64,000 nt of DNA from Davidsoniella eucalypti (Eukaryota > Ascomycota > Sordariomycetes > Microascales > Ceratocystidaceae), in the NCBI GenBank assembly GCA_004009845.1, contig RMBW01000055.1:166867-230866 (forward strand). The letters run 5' to 3'. Positions within the stretch are counted from its first letter, which is position 1. Each line of letters opens with the position of its first letter. The notes beneath the pieces are model-generated. The model had not been told where the DNA came from and searched no databases. It was given only the letters and a program-made list of their open reading frames with translations. The translations under genes and the position numbers were made by a program. Shown piece by piece: positions 45,091 to 56,700 of the stretch.

Positions 45091-45781
45091 TGATTTGATT
45101 TGATTATATTTAACGTCTACCTAAATCACCAAGATCATACGACGCCGGGTTGGCTACCGGACAGATATTTAAAGTCCTCCGCTCGATAAACCCAATAGCT
45201 TTGTATGTGCGGGACGACACCGTCCCCTGGCCCGAAGAACTAGTTGTCCATAACTCCACTAAGAGCAGCAAAAACAAATACAAAACAAAAGAAAGAGTAG
45301 TAAAACATGAAAACAAAAACATAGAACAGTAAGGCAAATAAAACAAGAAACACAGAAACAAAAACTACACCAAATCCTCCTCAGTCACCTCCCCCTCCGC
45401 TGTACTTGTCTGGCCCGCTGATGGGGCTTCTTCGCTAGGCGCATGGGCTCTGTAGTACCGCCATTCCACCTTTAGTCTCTTGGCAAGGTATTTGCAGGAG
45501 CTCTCTTTCCGAAGTAGCTTTTTGACAAAGCTAGTCCCGAGTGGTCTATCATTTTTGGAGCACGCCTAGGGATGGAAAGGTTTCTTCTGTTGCTGGCACA
45601 GTAGGCAGTTTCTTTCCGCATCTATATGTTCGAAGCGGTCATGGTACTCCTCAAAGTCGCCATGGCCTGTCCGGGCAGTTAAGATCCGTCCCACCGTAGA
45701 TCTGTGCTAGTTAACTAGCTCGTTGCCAGGAACATTAGTACACGCTCAGTGCCTCTTTCCACTCATGGAGCAAGCTTCGGA
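45091..45781 (-). mobile_element. 5'-truncated Tad-like LINE, nested
   Basis: On the minus strand it starts inside the RNase H/C-terminal region and ends in an (AATCA)n-type tail at 45091-45104. It is flanked by the 14-bp duplication at 45077-45090 and 45782-45795. It lies just after the endonuclease of the tRNA-inserted retroelement, so it probably jumped into that element's 3' untranslated part. Its 3' 180 bp match element A. Confidence 0.75.
45365..45735 (-). pseudogene. LINE ORF2 C-terminal fragment
   Basis: On the minus strand one frame reads ILTARTGHGDFEEYHDRFEH, then CLLCQQQKKPFHP, a TAG stop, and ACSKNDRPLGTSFVKKLL, ending TEEDLV and TAG at 45365. This is the end of RNase H plus the CCHC-type tail of fungal Tad-clade LINE ORF2. 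The internal stop (CAG to TAG or similar) and 5' truncation make it dead. Confidence 0.75.
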
Positions 45782-45795
45782 CTATTACCTTTGCT
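45782..45795 (+). repeat. Target-site duplication of nested LINE, right copy
   Basis: CTATTACCTTTGCT; see the left copy at 45077-45090. Confidence 0.65.
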
Positions 45796-45853
45796 TTACA
45801 CTCTATCGCCACATTCCAACTTAGTCTTTACACCTTGAAATTGCCAAACCAAC

Positions 45854-45911
45854 ATTAATAGAGGCACAACTCTTAATCTTAAGGCTGCGGGCTCGACCCC
45901 CGCATTGGGCT
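45854..45911 (+). pseudogene. tRNA-Lys(CUU)-like gene, 3' part, with duplicated target
   Basis: 45854-45870 is the decayed right copy of the target duplication. From 45871 the sequence continues TCTTAATCTTA, giving the anticodon CTT and loop, then a T arm with a perfect 5-bp stem (GCGGG / CCCGC) around CTCGACC, then ATTGGGC as the 3' acceptor strand and T as discriminator. Together with 41848-41879 it makes one tRNA-Lys. Single changes (C for T54, a mismatch in the anticodon stem) suggest loss of constraint after the split. Confidence 0.72.
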
Positions 45912-46303
45912 CAATGCCCGATGCTCCAGTCCAACTGGAAACTCGAGCCTTGTTCCACAAGGAAAACGGCGTGCCAAAGTCTCCAAATCTGCTAGTTACA
46001 CCGTAGTCGCAGGAGCCAACGAAGGCAAGGGACAAGCAGTGGATGTACAGAAAAATATCATCCACAAGCCAAAAACAAACACGAACAGCGAAGTGAAGGG
46101 GGCTTGAGTCTCTAACAGAGAATCAGCGGCCACGAACAAAACGGGCACCGATACCGAATTACAAAGTTCTCGATAACGAGCCGTCTACAAGCAAGGCTCC
46201 CGCCCCGGTGGTACGAACCCGGACCAAGCCCCGGCCCCAGGAGCTAACGGGCACCAAATCACTATCATGACATGACTGGCAAAAGATGTCAAAAAGTAAA
46301 GCG
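45912..46303. other. Spacer between split tRNA-Lys and tRNA-His
   Basis: About 390 bp with no gene that I can support. Confidence 0.4.
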
Positions 46304-46405
46304 TGCCATAACCATGAATCGAACATGGGTCACGTCGGATAATCCGTAGGAGTTCATAGGTATGAAAACCACAACGACGTATTCTAACCACTAAACTATT
46401 ATGGC
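46304..46405 (-). tRNA. tRNA-His(GUG) with 30-nt intron
   Basis: Read on the minus strand: acceptor GCCATAA pairs fully with TTATGGC. A D arm with an A-box-like TAGTTTAGTGGTTAG follows, then anticodon stem CGTCG/CGACG with loop TTGTGG-C (anticodon GTG), then T arm CCATG-TTCGATT-CATGG. A 30-nt intron lies between positions 37 and 38, the usual place for nuclear tRNA introns. All stems pair, so the gene looks functional. Confidence 0.9.
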
Positions 46406-47183
46406 CTGTGCTACGGGAAAACGGCGGTGAATCGACCATTATATTGTCTCCTCCGAAACGCGCCGCCATATGGCCGTGAAATGACAGTAGGCAAATGTTA
46501 GAGATCGACAGATGGATAAATACGGTGTCGATATAGCGATTTGACTAGTCGGGTGACAAAAGAAACGCTAGATGGTTTCCATGATCATGAAGTTCGTGAT
46601 CATCTCCATGTTGGAGGTGTTACAGTAAGTGCGTCACATTGAGTCTTGTTTAAGTAAACCTCCAGACCACTTATGCTCTTTCCTGACTCATCACGTAGAT
46701 CTTCTCAGACGAAAAGCTAGGCCAAAGCTGACCAAATCATATTATTCTAATTATTTCCTTTCTTTCTACCTGTGCTTCGACTACAGATCGGTCTCGACCC
46801 AAAGAATGCCGGTTTTGATACCATATCCTGAAGTTTAAATTATAATGTTTTTTTTAGCCATCAAAGTATGCGGGGTGCAGTACGTAACTTTAAAGAACAT
46901 CGTATTAAACATGATTTGTTTCTCATGGGAAATAAGTGACTTGTTCTGTTCTTAGCCATATGTTCGTGAAAATAGATATCTTGTATAAACAAGCTACTCT
47001 TACAGAATAAAAATATAACGTTACCAAGAATCGAATGTCAATGAATTTAAGTGGGTATGATATATTTTAGTTGTATATTGTATGTGCATGGACATTAACA
47101 TACAGTTTTATATGCCCCAGATATATCGACATGTATGCAACCTTTACACTTATGTGTGTATGCATGTAGAAAATATGTATTTT
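46406..47183. other. AT-rich spacer
   Basis: Very AT-rich, about 780 bp, with no gene seen. Confidence 0.4.
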
Positions 47184-47198
47184 TGTCTACATATGTAA
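47184..47198 (+). repeat. Target-site duplication of element C, left copy
   Basis: TGTCTACATATGTAA, identical to 48342-48356. Confidence 0.85.
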
Positions 47199-48341
47199 TT
47201 TATTTATTTATCGTTTTACGTCTTTATGTGGATCACGTGGATCCGACCCTAGTGGATCGTTAGACGTCGAGAAACCCTAATGGTCCTCGAAGATCCCCCC
47301 ATAGTGGAGGTCCGAACTAAAACTAAAAAAGCAAAACAGAAAACACAGAAAGCAAAAACAAATTTCGCATGGTGGAAGCAGTGGAGAATACAAGCAGCGC
47401 TAACCTGGCTAAACTTGTTTCTTAACTGTCCACCTAGCAGGTTGTTTGAGACACAAAGGAAAAGACCAGAGTGCTCAGGGTGCGAGGGAGATGCTCAAGG
47501 AGACAACTATCGCGAGGTCGGTGTCGGGGGATCGGGAGGAGGTCAAGCAGCATTAAGCTAAACTTTCTTCACAGCCGTCCCCCTGGTTGGTTGTTGGAAA
47601 ACACAGTGGAAACCCAAAGTGTTTTCATTGTGAGGGAGCGACTCAAGGAGAAGCTATCACAGGTTTGTTTTGGCATAATCAAATGAGGTGCAAAGCACAA
47701 CACAAGAAGAGCCGGGGATTGGTAGGCACAAAGGAAAAGACCAGAGTGCTCCGGTGCGAGGGAGATGCTCAAAGAGACAACTATCGCGAGGTCAGTGTCG
47801 GGGGATCGGGAGGAGGTCAAGCAGCATTAAGCTAAACTTTCTTCACAGCCGTCCCCCTGGTGGGTTGTTAGAAAACACAGAGGAAACCCAAAGTGTTTTC
47901 ATTGTGAGGGAGCGACTCAAGGAGAAGCTATCACAACTTGTTTTGGCATGATCAAATGAAGTGCAAAGCACAACAAAAGAAGAGCCGGAAATGTCGGGCA
48001 ACTGGAACCTTCAAAGTGTTGCCCTCCGAGTGTGAGTGTGAATTCCTGAGCAGCGGAGATGAGGCTCGGGAGACCAGCGATCGCGAAAAGTGTAGAGAAA
48101 AGGGGGTGGGCGATCGTTGGTGAGAATTACCCTCGAGAGAGGAAGAAACAGGCTCAAGGCCTCACAAAACGGAGCATCATGAAATAAATCAATAGATGCG
48201 AGAGAATGGACAGCGACATTGGTGATATGTGCTGGTCGCTCTTAAAAACCCACGACGAAGGGGAATTTTTCGTCTTTGGACAAAGGAGGAGGCACCGAAA
48301 ACTCAAAGGTACCCCCCCGAGGGTTGTAGGAGGGAAGGTTG
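47199..48341 (-). mobile_element. Element C, LINE-like, with perfect 15-bp target duplication
   Basis: 1143 bp between perfect 15-bp direct repeats. The left end begins TTTATTTATTTA, so on the minus strand the element ends in a (TAAA)n tail, as non-LTR elements do. Its other end (48000-48341) is shared with element A. No transposition protein is recognised; short frames with CxxC pairs (such as CFHCEG) occur on the plus strand but prove nothing. It is probably a non-autonomous or deleted copy. It contains an internal tandem duplication. Confidence 0.7.
47452..47988 (+). repeat. 275-bp tandem duplication inside element C
   Basis: Unit 1 is 47452-47726 and unit 2 is 47727-47988, both starting CACAAAGGAAAAGACCAGAG. 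They differ by scattered, mostly single-base changes. Confidence 0.9.
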
Positions 48342-48356
48342 TGTCTACATATGTAA
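48342..48356 (+). repeat. Target-site duplication of element C, right copy
   Basis: TGTCTACATATGTAA, identical to 47184-47198. Confidence 0.85.
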
Positions 48357-51300
48357 GAATGAAGGCTCGGTAAATAGTTGGTAATTAGAACCACTCTTGT
48401 ACCCTAGTGACGGTGTAACTAGGAAACAACCGTCACAAAGTGATGTTCTAGATTTGATGTAGATTACTTTGATTTGTATTTCTTCGTTTTTTCGTTGGCT
48501 CGGGTGTTGCATCAAGATACCGCATAAACATTACCCATAAGCCGCCTTGCCAATTGGCATACGAATCGAATAAGTCTTACACGCGTCTAAGAGAATCATG
48601 AAGAAAAAAAAAAGGAAAGGAGGGCCACACATTCTAAAGAAGCCACATGTTCTAGAGTTTTTTAAGAATGTTTCCAGAGGCTGAGACATGTTTTCTTTGA
48701 GTGGAAATCAAGGTCTTTGTATTGTGGATTGTATTTTCCAGGCTAGATATAAGTAGCATGCATTATTCGGTAATGCATGCTATATCTTAAAGTGAGTCAA
48801 CCGACGCCAATGACAGACGCTCTAGGGATAGCATAGAAGGTTTTCAGTGAGACCTTTTCTTTAAGCCTGTAATTGTAAAGTTTCTTTCCCACTTGGTAGT
48901 ATTTACTGTTTCATCGACAAGATTACGTGCGGGAGAACGCGAAGCCCCATCTTTCCTCTCCTATAAAGCTTGAATAGTGTGAATCTACGGAAGTAATAAA
49001 GGGAACGCGTTGACGGTTCAAGATATGGGTTTGTTTGCTTGATCTGTAGCAATGGTCGAACACCAGATCTGTTTGTGATCGAGTTATGCACTCATTGTCT
49101 ATTTGGCTAGCAAAAACATCGAATTGGATCAAGCGGCGCTCAGGCACTTGAAGAAAGAGTGTGAAACCCTAAGCCTTTTTCTGTTGCTCTTGTGTTTCTC
49201 TTTTCTTTCTTTCTCAGGAGAAATAGCAGATGCATAAAAAATACGGATTACAAGTTCAGCTGCATCTCATTGCCTGAGAAACCAATGTTGGTAGGACTTC
49301 AAGCGGCACTAGCGCAGCCATCAGAGTAACAATAATGCGACGTCAGTATTCCTTTTTCTCTGTTCTTCCTCGACATTATTCTCTGCAATTGTTTCATAAT
49401 ATCGTAATCTGGCATTTAGCTTCTCCATATGGCGTACAGCCAGTTTGTCTTTTTAAATTGCCGTGTCCAATTTCAAGTTAACACATCAGCATTGCTCCAA
49501 TCAACACCTATCGCCTCGCCAGCTTTTTCTCTGCAATGTTCTTTTCGTTTGTGTGGCGGTGAGCAAAACGAGAAAACACAAAATATGGGCCTGTTTTCTG
49601 CAAGGGACGGCAAACTTAACGAAGGAGATCCCTTGCAGCTCAACAGCACTGATTTTGTGTAATGAATCGCCTGTCAACAAGCTAAGAGATCTCTGTCTAC
49701 CCTTGCTTTCAGAGACTTGCTCGATGAGTAGAATAAACAAGGCGTAATTATGACGATACGTATGAATTAGCCTCTGGCTCAGTTCCTGAGATTCCCGACA
49801 GTCATACGGATTTGTCTAGCGCCGTTCGTCTTGGCTGTGAAACACGGTGCAACTGTCCTTGTTGGTATTGATACAGTACCTTTTTTTTTTCTTTTTCTTG
49901 TTTCTGTAGTCTGTATTCAAGTCTTAGTCTCCTAGTTCACAGGTGCCACCGGCAATAAAGAGCCGATACTTTTTTGCTACGTTAAAGAGTCGGAAGTTGG
50001 GGTTATCGGGTACAGCTTGTGTGATAGATAAGGGCGGGAAAAAGGAATAATACACGAAAGTATTGATTTCATTCGGTACCAGGTGCATAACATTCGTGCA
50101 TCAAACCCATCCAAGTCTCAGGATAACCTTCTCAATGGCCATCCGGCTATATCAAAGAACTCGAGATGTGAAAACAGGACAAGCAAATAAGTACGAAGCA
50201 CTGTGGCTAGGGCAGACGAAAGACAAAAGAAAAGGTAAACCCCCGCAGATGTTCGACCGGCTACTTATCAAGGCCGAATAACAGCCAAAAACGCCAGCAA
50301 TATGGGGGGTTACGTTCTCGGATAAGAACTGTTTTGTGTTCCTGATCTTCGCTGCAAACTTGTCTGAGCTGCTCTAAGTCAGCGCAATCAACCAACTAAA
50401 CAGTCAAGCAATCGGTTAGTCAGTTGACCGGCCGGCCGGCTCCAAGTTTAGCTCGCCCTGTTTAGAACACATCAGCGAATAATCATAATCGCCTCGTCCG
50501 CCTTGGTTCATGCGTTCCATTAGGCCATTAAACAAACACTAGCGGAAATGTTATATTCTCAATTATGACGCTAATAATATTTTTCAGTGACTATATTTGA
50601 ATGAAGTTGTGCTTTTTCCCGGCGTAGTGCATGATCAAATCCAAGCTGGGGCAAAACTACTACTAAAGTCCTATGCATATGGTAGTGCGTCTGAGGAAGT
50701 TCTGCAGAAGGTGGATGCCAGGCAGTAACCATACTGTTCTAAGAGGGTTTATAATATAATGAGGGAATAGCATATAACGAAACCATAACAAATGCTCTGT
50801 ATCAGTGGCCTGTCACTGTTGAGAAGTACGTTGTCCTTCACCTTGCATTGTACTAGTATCAGTTCAGGGTGTATCTTAGGATACCGAGGTGCTACATAGC
50901 TATCAAAGCTCCATTTCCACCTTAATAAAAATGTATTATAAAAAAAAAAGCTGTGCTTTGTTCATCCTTGGTTCCATTTTTGACATGTTGGATTTATCAT
51001 TTTGCGTCTATGGATTGGACATGTTGGATTCTACTACACGAAATTAACATGCTAATGCAATAACCCTGTTATACCATAACCCTTATGAAATAACAGTTCT
51101 GTAGTTCAGCCTAGAGTATGTATCAAAAATACATGTTTCAGTTTACATTCATTATTTTATTTTTGTCGCAAATTTAACATTGACTAGGAAATGTTGCTGG
51201 CTTGTGCACACATTTCAGTAATCGCAGTTATATAGCACAAATAGTCGTGTAGCAACATAAAGGAACGCAGCATTGGATCACAAAGACTTGTGTATCTGGT

Positions 51301-52950
51301 GATGTGTCGTTTCTCACCGCTATATGGGAGAGATGTGTAGTATCCCCAATATCTGAGAACTATATTCGGGATTGTAACAAGAACTGGATGGCTTAGAAAT
51401 GAATAGCGTAGGAGCCATGGTGTTGCCGGTGGAATATTGACAGGAAGTACCACTAGCATTCCGGCCTAGTAGGCCGGTTATGCCCCACATATACAAATAT
51501 GCTGACCATGACGTTTTTAGGGCATTTTTATGGCTATTTCGAGAGCTGTGCCGTGGTCGATTCTCCATGGCATTATCCCTCAGTTGACTCCCTTCATCGT
51601 TCACCCCGTCAACTATCTCGCGGTAAGGCCTGCATTCTAGCCATCGCATAGAGCAAGTAAGGAAGTATCGTATAATTAATGGTGTTCTGTGCAGCTCGAT
51701 TATCCTGTACCGACCTTGTCATTCATGGAGACTTCTTTGCTTATCGATCACTAGTCGGGCTACGATTTTCGGGATCTTTGTCTTTATTCCCCAGCCATCG
51801 GATCTGCAAGTACTTGGTCAATTTTTTTTTTGGTGCTGCAGTCTGACGGCCCAAGAGGCAGCGTAAATGCATTAGTAGTTGCATTTTGGCTGAAGAAAGG
51901 AAAGAAGAAAACTAGAAGGCGCTCTTGTTGTGGTCATCCTGGTCTGGATCTTGCCATATCGGGTCTAGCTCCTTCTTGACTCCTAGTCAGGGCATAAGTG
52001 AGAAGCCAGGACGTAGTGAAAGGCCCCACTTGGCGGTACTTTCTCTGCTTTTGTAGGTTCTGGCAGGAGCAGGCCATTCTTCCTTTTAAAGTGTGGTTGC
52101 TATCTCTTTGCATCTAAGTTGGAGCTAGATAATGTGATTGATCAATTGGATTGGGCACTGGACTTGCAAAAATCCGAAGGTGCCAAAATGAGCATCTAAA
52201 CAAGGCGGCTTGTACACAATTTGCAAGCTGGAGGGAAGCCGCGCCGTAGCTAGTTATGTAGTTAGATTGGAAAATAGGAAATTACGACACACAGCATAAT
52301 TTGGGATAGGACAAGAAGGCGCTTCTTATCCTGTGTGGCTGATCATGTTAAAGAAAACACAAAAACCAACAAAGAGAGATACTATCTGTATATGCAATGG
52401 AATCCTAAAATCTTATCTGAACTTGCTGTGCCAGGCAAGAAATCCACCACAACCACAACCACAAAATCTATAACAAGGCCAAGCAAGGAACAATAACAAC
52501 AATCACAGCACATAATCGTCGTCCATGGGGCAAGTAGCAGCTGCAAGTCCTTCCTCCTATATGAGTCCTAGCTAACCTGCACTTTTAGTTGTACTTGTAC
52601 TTATCGTCATCGGATGCCCAACCCCGATCGCCAGCCAGCTCGACCTTCTCCAGTGCCAGCGCATCATAATTGCATTCTATCACAATCCATCACCATCATC
52701 GTCATCATCATCGACTACAAAACGAACGACGCCGAGCACATCCTGTGGGCCTAGCGTTGCCTTAAATCAGCACCATTTCTAGCCCTTTCAGAGCCACGAC
52801 CATAGAATAGCACACTAAGAAACCAAGCACTGATTGAATCCATTGTGTTGGGACCCTGCACCAAGTGGGCACCGCAATTAAAGACGACTGGCCGCCAGCG
52901 CACGAAGCACAAAGCACGAAGCAGGAAAGAAAGCCCAGCCCACATAGCGC
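48357..52950. other. Gene-free stretch of 4.6 kb
   Basis: I can support no gene. Frames up to 109 codons (51320-51649, minus) have no resemblance to known proteins. The dispersed repeat at 50651-50933 lies within. Confidence 0.4.
50651..50933 (+). repeat. Dispersed repeat, copy 2
   Basis: Same family and orientation as 38691-39032, from GCAAAACTACTACTAAAGTCC to CCACCTTAATAAAAATG. Compared with copy 1 it lacks a piece near its middle and has extra sequence before its end. Confidence 0.85.
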
Positions 52951-53763
52951 TCCATAAGGCATTCTTTCTATTTTTCTATTTTTCTTCTTCTTCCTCTTTA
53001 CTGTCCCAGCATCGGTTGCCTGGGCTTCTCTGTTCTATTGTTCTCTTCCAGCCCTTGGCTCTACATTAGTCCATACATTACTACAAGCAACTAACTACCG
53101 GCTTCTCTGATCGTTTGGTCGTTTGGCGTGTCCCTGTCGCTCAGCCACCATTTGAAACCTGGGCCCCGTAGAATCTTGTTGGCGGAGCGCCCCTTTACCT
53201 AATTTCCCTGTACTTCTTGACTGCCATTCTATCTCTGGGTGCTTTGCGTGCTTTTTTCGTGTGCGTGCCTTGGCTTAATTGTTGCTTTGTCTTCTTTTTT
53301 TTCTCTTTGCCTATTGCAAATCTCTCCCTCTTCTTGTTCTTTTCTTGAAGCTGCTGTGATAATCCTGCTTTGCATACAGGCAAACATCGCTCCTCCTCCT
53401 CAATGCTGTTGCTTCTGCTGCTGATGATGCGATAGCCTTCGACGGAGCATCCATTCTTTTGTATCTTAATCTTTCTTCACTCTTCACCTGCTCGACCTAA
53501 AATCAGAGAACCGCTGCGTCCTCAAAGTCATTCATTTGTTTAGCCTATTCGCCGTGCGACGACTGTTCAATTCTGTACAATAATTATATTGTCTCTGACT
53601 GACTGTATCGCGGTTGCTCGGCGCGCCATTAGGCCGCCCGCCATCCAAATTTCCCTCGCAATCTCATTTGCCGATATAATACAACGACAACAACTCTTAA
53701 TTTTCCCATTCTTCCCACACACACACAAAAACACACCCGAAAATAATCGACCAGAGCAGTACG
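52951..53763 (+). promoter_or_regulatory. Pyrimidine-rich region upstream of RAX2
   Basis: About 800 bp rich in C and T on the coding strand, with long CT tracts (52970-53010, 53280-53350). It is typical of fungal promoters and long leaders. Several ATGs occur, so if the leader is long it would contain upstream reading frames. Confidence 0.4.
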
Positions 53764-56700
53764 ATGAGCATATCGCGGCCGCGGCGATCGGCGCGAAGCC
53801 GTAGCACGATAATGACGACTAAAACGACGACTCTGCTCTCGATAGCCTCTTTCGCGTCTCTCTCCAGCGCCCTGGACTTCACTTCCATGACACAGCCAAA
53901 CATCGACTTCTCCCAACTCGGCGCTGTCGGCATCACTGGCGACTTCACTGGTGTCTCAATCTACGAATATGCCGGACAATCAGAAAGCCCGTTCACCACG
54001 AATGGCAGCGAGTCTATCATGGCTCAGCTGCCAAACAGCGTCTTTTCTTCGCTGCTCAAGACTGACGCTGTTGTGAGATCCATGTGTCAATTACCAAACT
54101 CGGAAACCATCGTTCTCGGTGGCGATTTTACTAGTCTGGACGGCAACCAAACCGAGAGCCTGGCCATATTTGATCCTAATGCTGGAACTGTAACGCCTCT
54201 AGACGGCTTAGACGGCCAAGTCAACTCCTTGCTTTGCGACACGGACGGTACGGTTTACATCGGCGGCAATTTTAAGACCAACGACTCTATGAACGCCATT
54301 ACTTGGTCGCAAGACAATGGATTCCAGAACCTAGAGTTTGCCGGATTCAATGGCCCCGTCACTGCTATTGTCAAGACCTCAAATAGCAATATCATCTTTG
54401 GCGGTGGCTTCACTGGCCTAGGAAACGCTTCTCTTCCCACCGAACTCGACGGCCAGGCTATCAACCTGTCCAACGGAAACATTTCTGCCGAATCGACGAC
54501 TAGCAATAGCACATACTCCGACCCTACTAGCATCTTATGCCGCACCAACGACAGTACCACTGGCGGATGGCTCCTCGAAGACGACACTGCCGGCTATTGG
54601 ATGGCCGAGCTTGGATTTACCTTCCACCCCACCAAGCTTCGACTGTGGAACACCGACGTTGACGGCCGTGGCACGAAGACATGGAGATTTACGACTCTAC
54701 CTATAGGTGGTATTCTTAACATGACCTACCTTGATTCCTCGGGTGCCAACGTCTCGTGCACTAGTGAATGCCCATTGACTAGCAACTCGAGTGACTATCA
54801 GGATTTCCACTTCGTTAATAACGTTGGCATGGCATCTTTTAAAATAGAAATTTCGGCCTGGTACGGCGATGGTGGTGGTCTCAACGGCATCGAGATCTTT
54901 CAAGACGATATTACAGCTTATGCCATCAATGATTTCAACGAGCCTAGCTGCATACTATCTTCCTCCACCGTCTCTAAATCTTCCACTACCGGAACCTGGT
55001 CTACTACGTCTTCCGGCTCGAGCGACTCCGAATATTTGACTGCTACCGTCTCTTCCAGCAACAGTAGCTCGGTTACCTTCTACCCCGATATCAGGGAAAC
55101 TGGCAACTACACTGTCAACATCTACACTCCTGGATGCATCGAGGATGATACCTGTGACAGCCGTGGTCAGGTCAACATCACTGGCTACATGACTTCCAAC
55201 GACGAGGTCTCCTTCACCACTTCTCTGTACCAAACCAACAACTACGACAAGTATGATCAGATCTACTTCGGTTACGTTGACACTAGTAGCTCATCTTTCC
55301 GCCCAAGTGTGACTTTGTCCACCCTCGATGGCCAGTCACTGAGCTCACAGACCGTCGTTGCCCAGCGTGTTGGTTTTATCCTGATCAACTCTACTGGTGG
55401 CTTGAACGGGTTGTACGAGTTTGTCCCCAACGCGACTACTACCGAGTTGCGCGACTTTGAGTCTTCTGCTATCGATCAGCTCGGCTCAAGCTTCGACAGC
55501 GGCTCTGCCGTATCTGATCTTGCCATTATCAACGATGTTCTCTACGTCTCTGGAAACTTCTCTTCATCGTCCATGAAGAACATCGCTGCCCTTGATATCT
55601 CAACCGAAAACGTTACGACTCTAGACGGTGGTGTCAATGGCAAAATCGTGGCTACGGAGATCCAGGGTACCTCTTTGTATGTTGGTGGCTCCTTCAGCAA
55701 CTCTTCTAGCGGTGTTGATATATCTAATGTCGGTGTTTTCGAGACTTCTTCCAACACTTGGTCTGCTCTAGGTGCGGGTGTCAATGGCCCCGTTAACTAC
55801 GTTGCCGCCTTCGATATCAACCTCAGCAACTCAAGTACTGATAGAGTGATTGCCTTCACTGGTAGCTTCAATCAATGTGCTGCATTTGATAACTACCTGG
55901 CAACACAGGTCGATGGCCTTGCTATCTGGGTGCCATCTGCTAGTAACTGGATCCAGAACCTTATTGGATATCCACGTTACAACGGTATCATCACTGCCTC
56001 AGTCAACAACATCACTAATATCGGTTCTCTCATTGCTGGGTCAGTTTCGTCGTCTTCTATGGGCGCATCTGGTGCTGCGACTTTCACGGAGGGTAGCCTT
56101 GGTAGTCTCCCTATCCACATCCTCAACGGAACCTCGAACACTACGTCCTCGACTAGCAACACGACGACCAAGCGTGCCACTTTCGACAACACACAGTCTT
56201 CCGGTGTCGTTACAGGACTCTTCTACTCCGATGATACCCACAACCTGACTATCCTTGCTGGCCACTTCACTGCTGCTTCTACCAATGGGTCATCTGTCCA
56301 GAACCTTGTGATTATCGACAACAATGACAACCAGGCCATCACTGGCCTTGGCGACGAAATTGACGACAGCTCTATCTTTTCGGCCGTGGACTTTTCCGAT
56401 ACAATTATGCTTGCCGGTGGTCGTATCACTGGAACTATCGGAGATACTTCCATTGCCGGGTTGGTCTCATATGATGTTTCGACTGGAGCTTTCACTTCAA
56501 GCCAGCCTCCTGCCCTAACCGGCACTAACATGACAGTCACGTCTGTTTCTGCTCGGCCTGATTCGAAGGAGGTTTATGTTGGTGGTACTTTTGATAACGC
56601 CGGCAGTCTTCCATGCCCTGCCGTTTGTATGTGGGATGTTTCTGGGTCACAGTGGAACCAACCCGGCATCACAATTAAGGGGTCTGCGTCTTCCATGCTC

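Larger units (their letters stand above)
41880..45853 (+). mobile_element. Decayed non-LTR retroelement with REL endonuclease, inserted in tRNA-Lys
   Basis: About 3.3 kb of its own sequence plus a nested 0.7-kb LINE fragment. In plus-strand order it has two N-terminal zinc fingers (41974-42160), a proline-rich linker, a reverse transcriptase (42911-43600), a thumb/connector region (43600-44100), a CCHC knuckle and a restriction-enzyme-like endonuclease (44346-44867). Many frameshifts and stops break it, so it is inactive. It has no LTRs. The borders are set by the two halves of a tRNA-Lys gene and a 17-18 bp duplication of the target, as expected for target-primed reverse transcription. The domain order resembles R2/NeSL-type elements, some of which are known to be site-specific. 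I cannot name the exact clade. Confidence 0.75.

Noticed and set aside
41131..45290. Direct repeats at 41150-41328 and 45105-45285 as LTRs of one retrotransposon
   Set aside because: The right copy continues into a minus-strand Tad-like LINE with its own target duplication, and both copies start with the same AATCA-type tail. They are two LINE 3' ends, not LTRs of the element between them.
46190..46260. A second tRNA next to tRNA-His, from a T-arm-like GGGTTCGTACC on the minus strand
   Set aside because: I could not find matching acceptor and anticodon stems.
47280..48123. Plus-strand frames in element C with CxxC pairs as a zinc-knuckle gag gene
   Set aside because: The frames are short, repeated by the tandem duplication and not followed by any recognisable polymerase.
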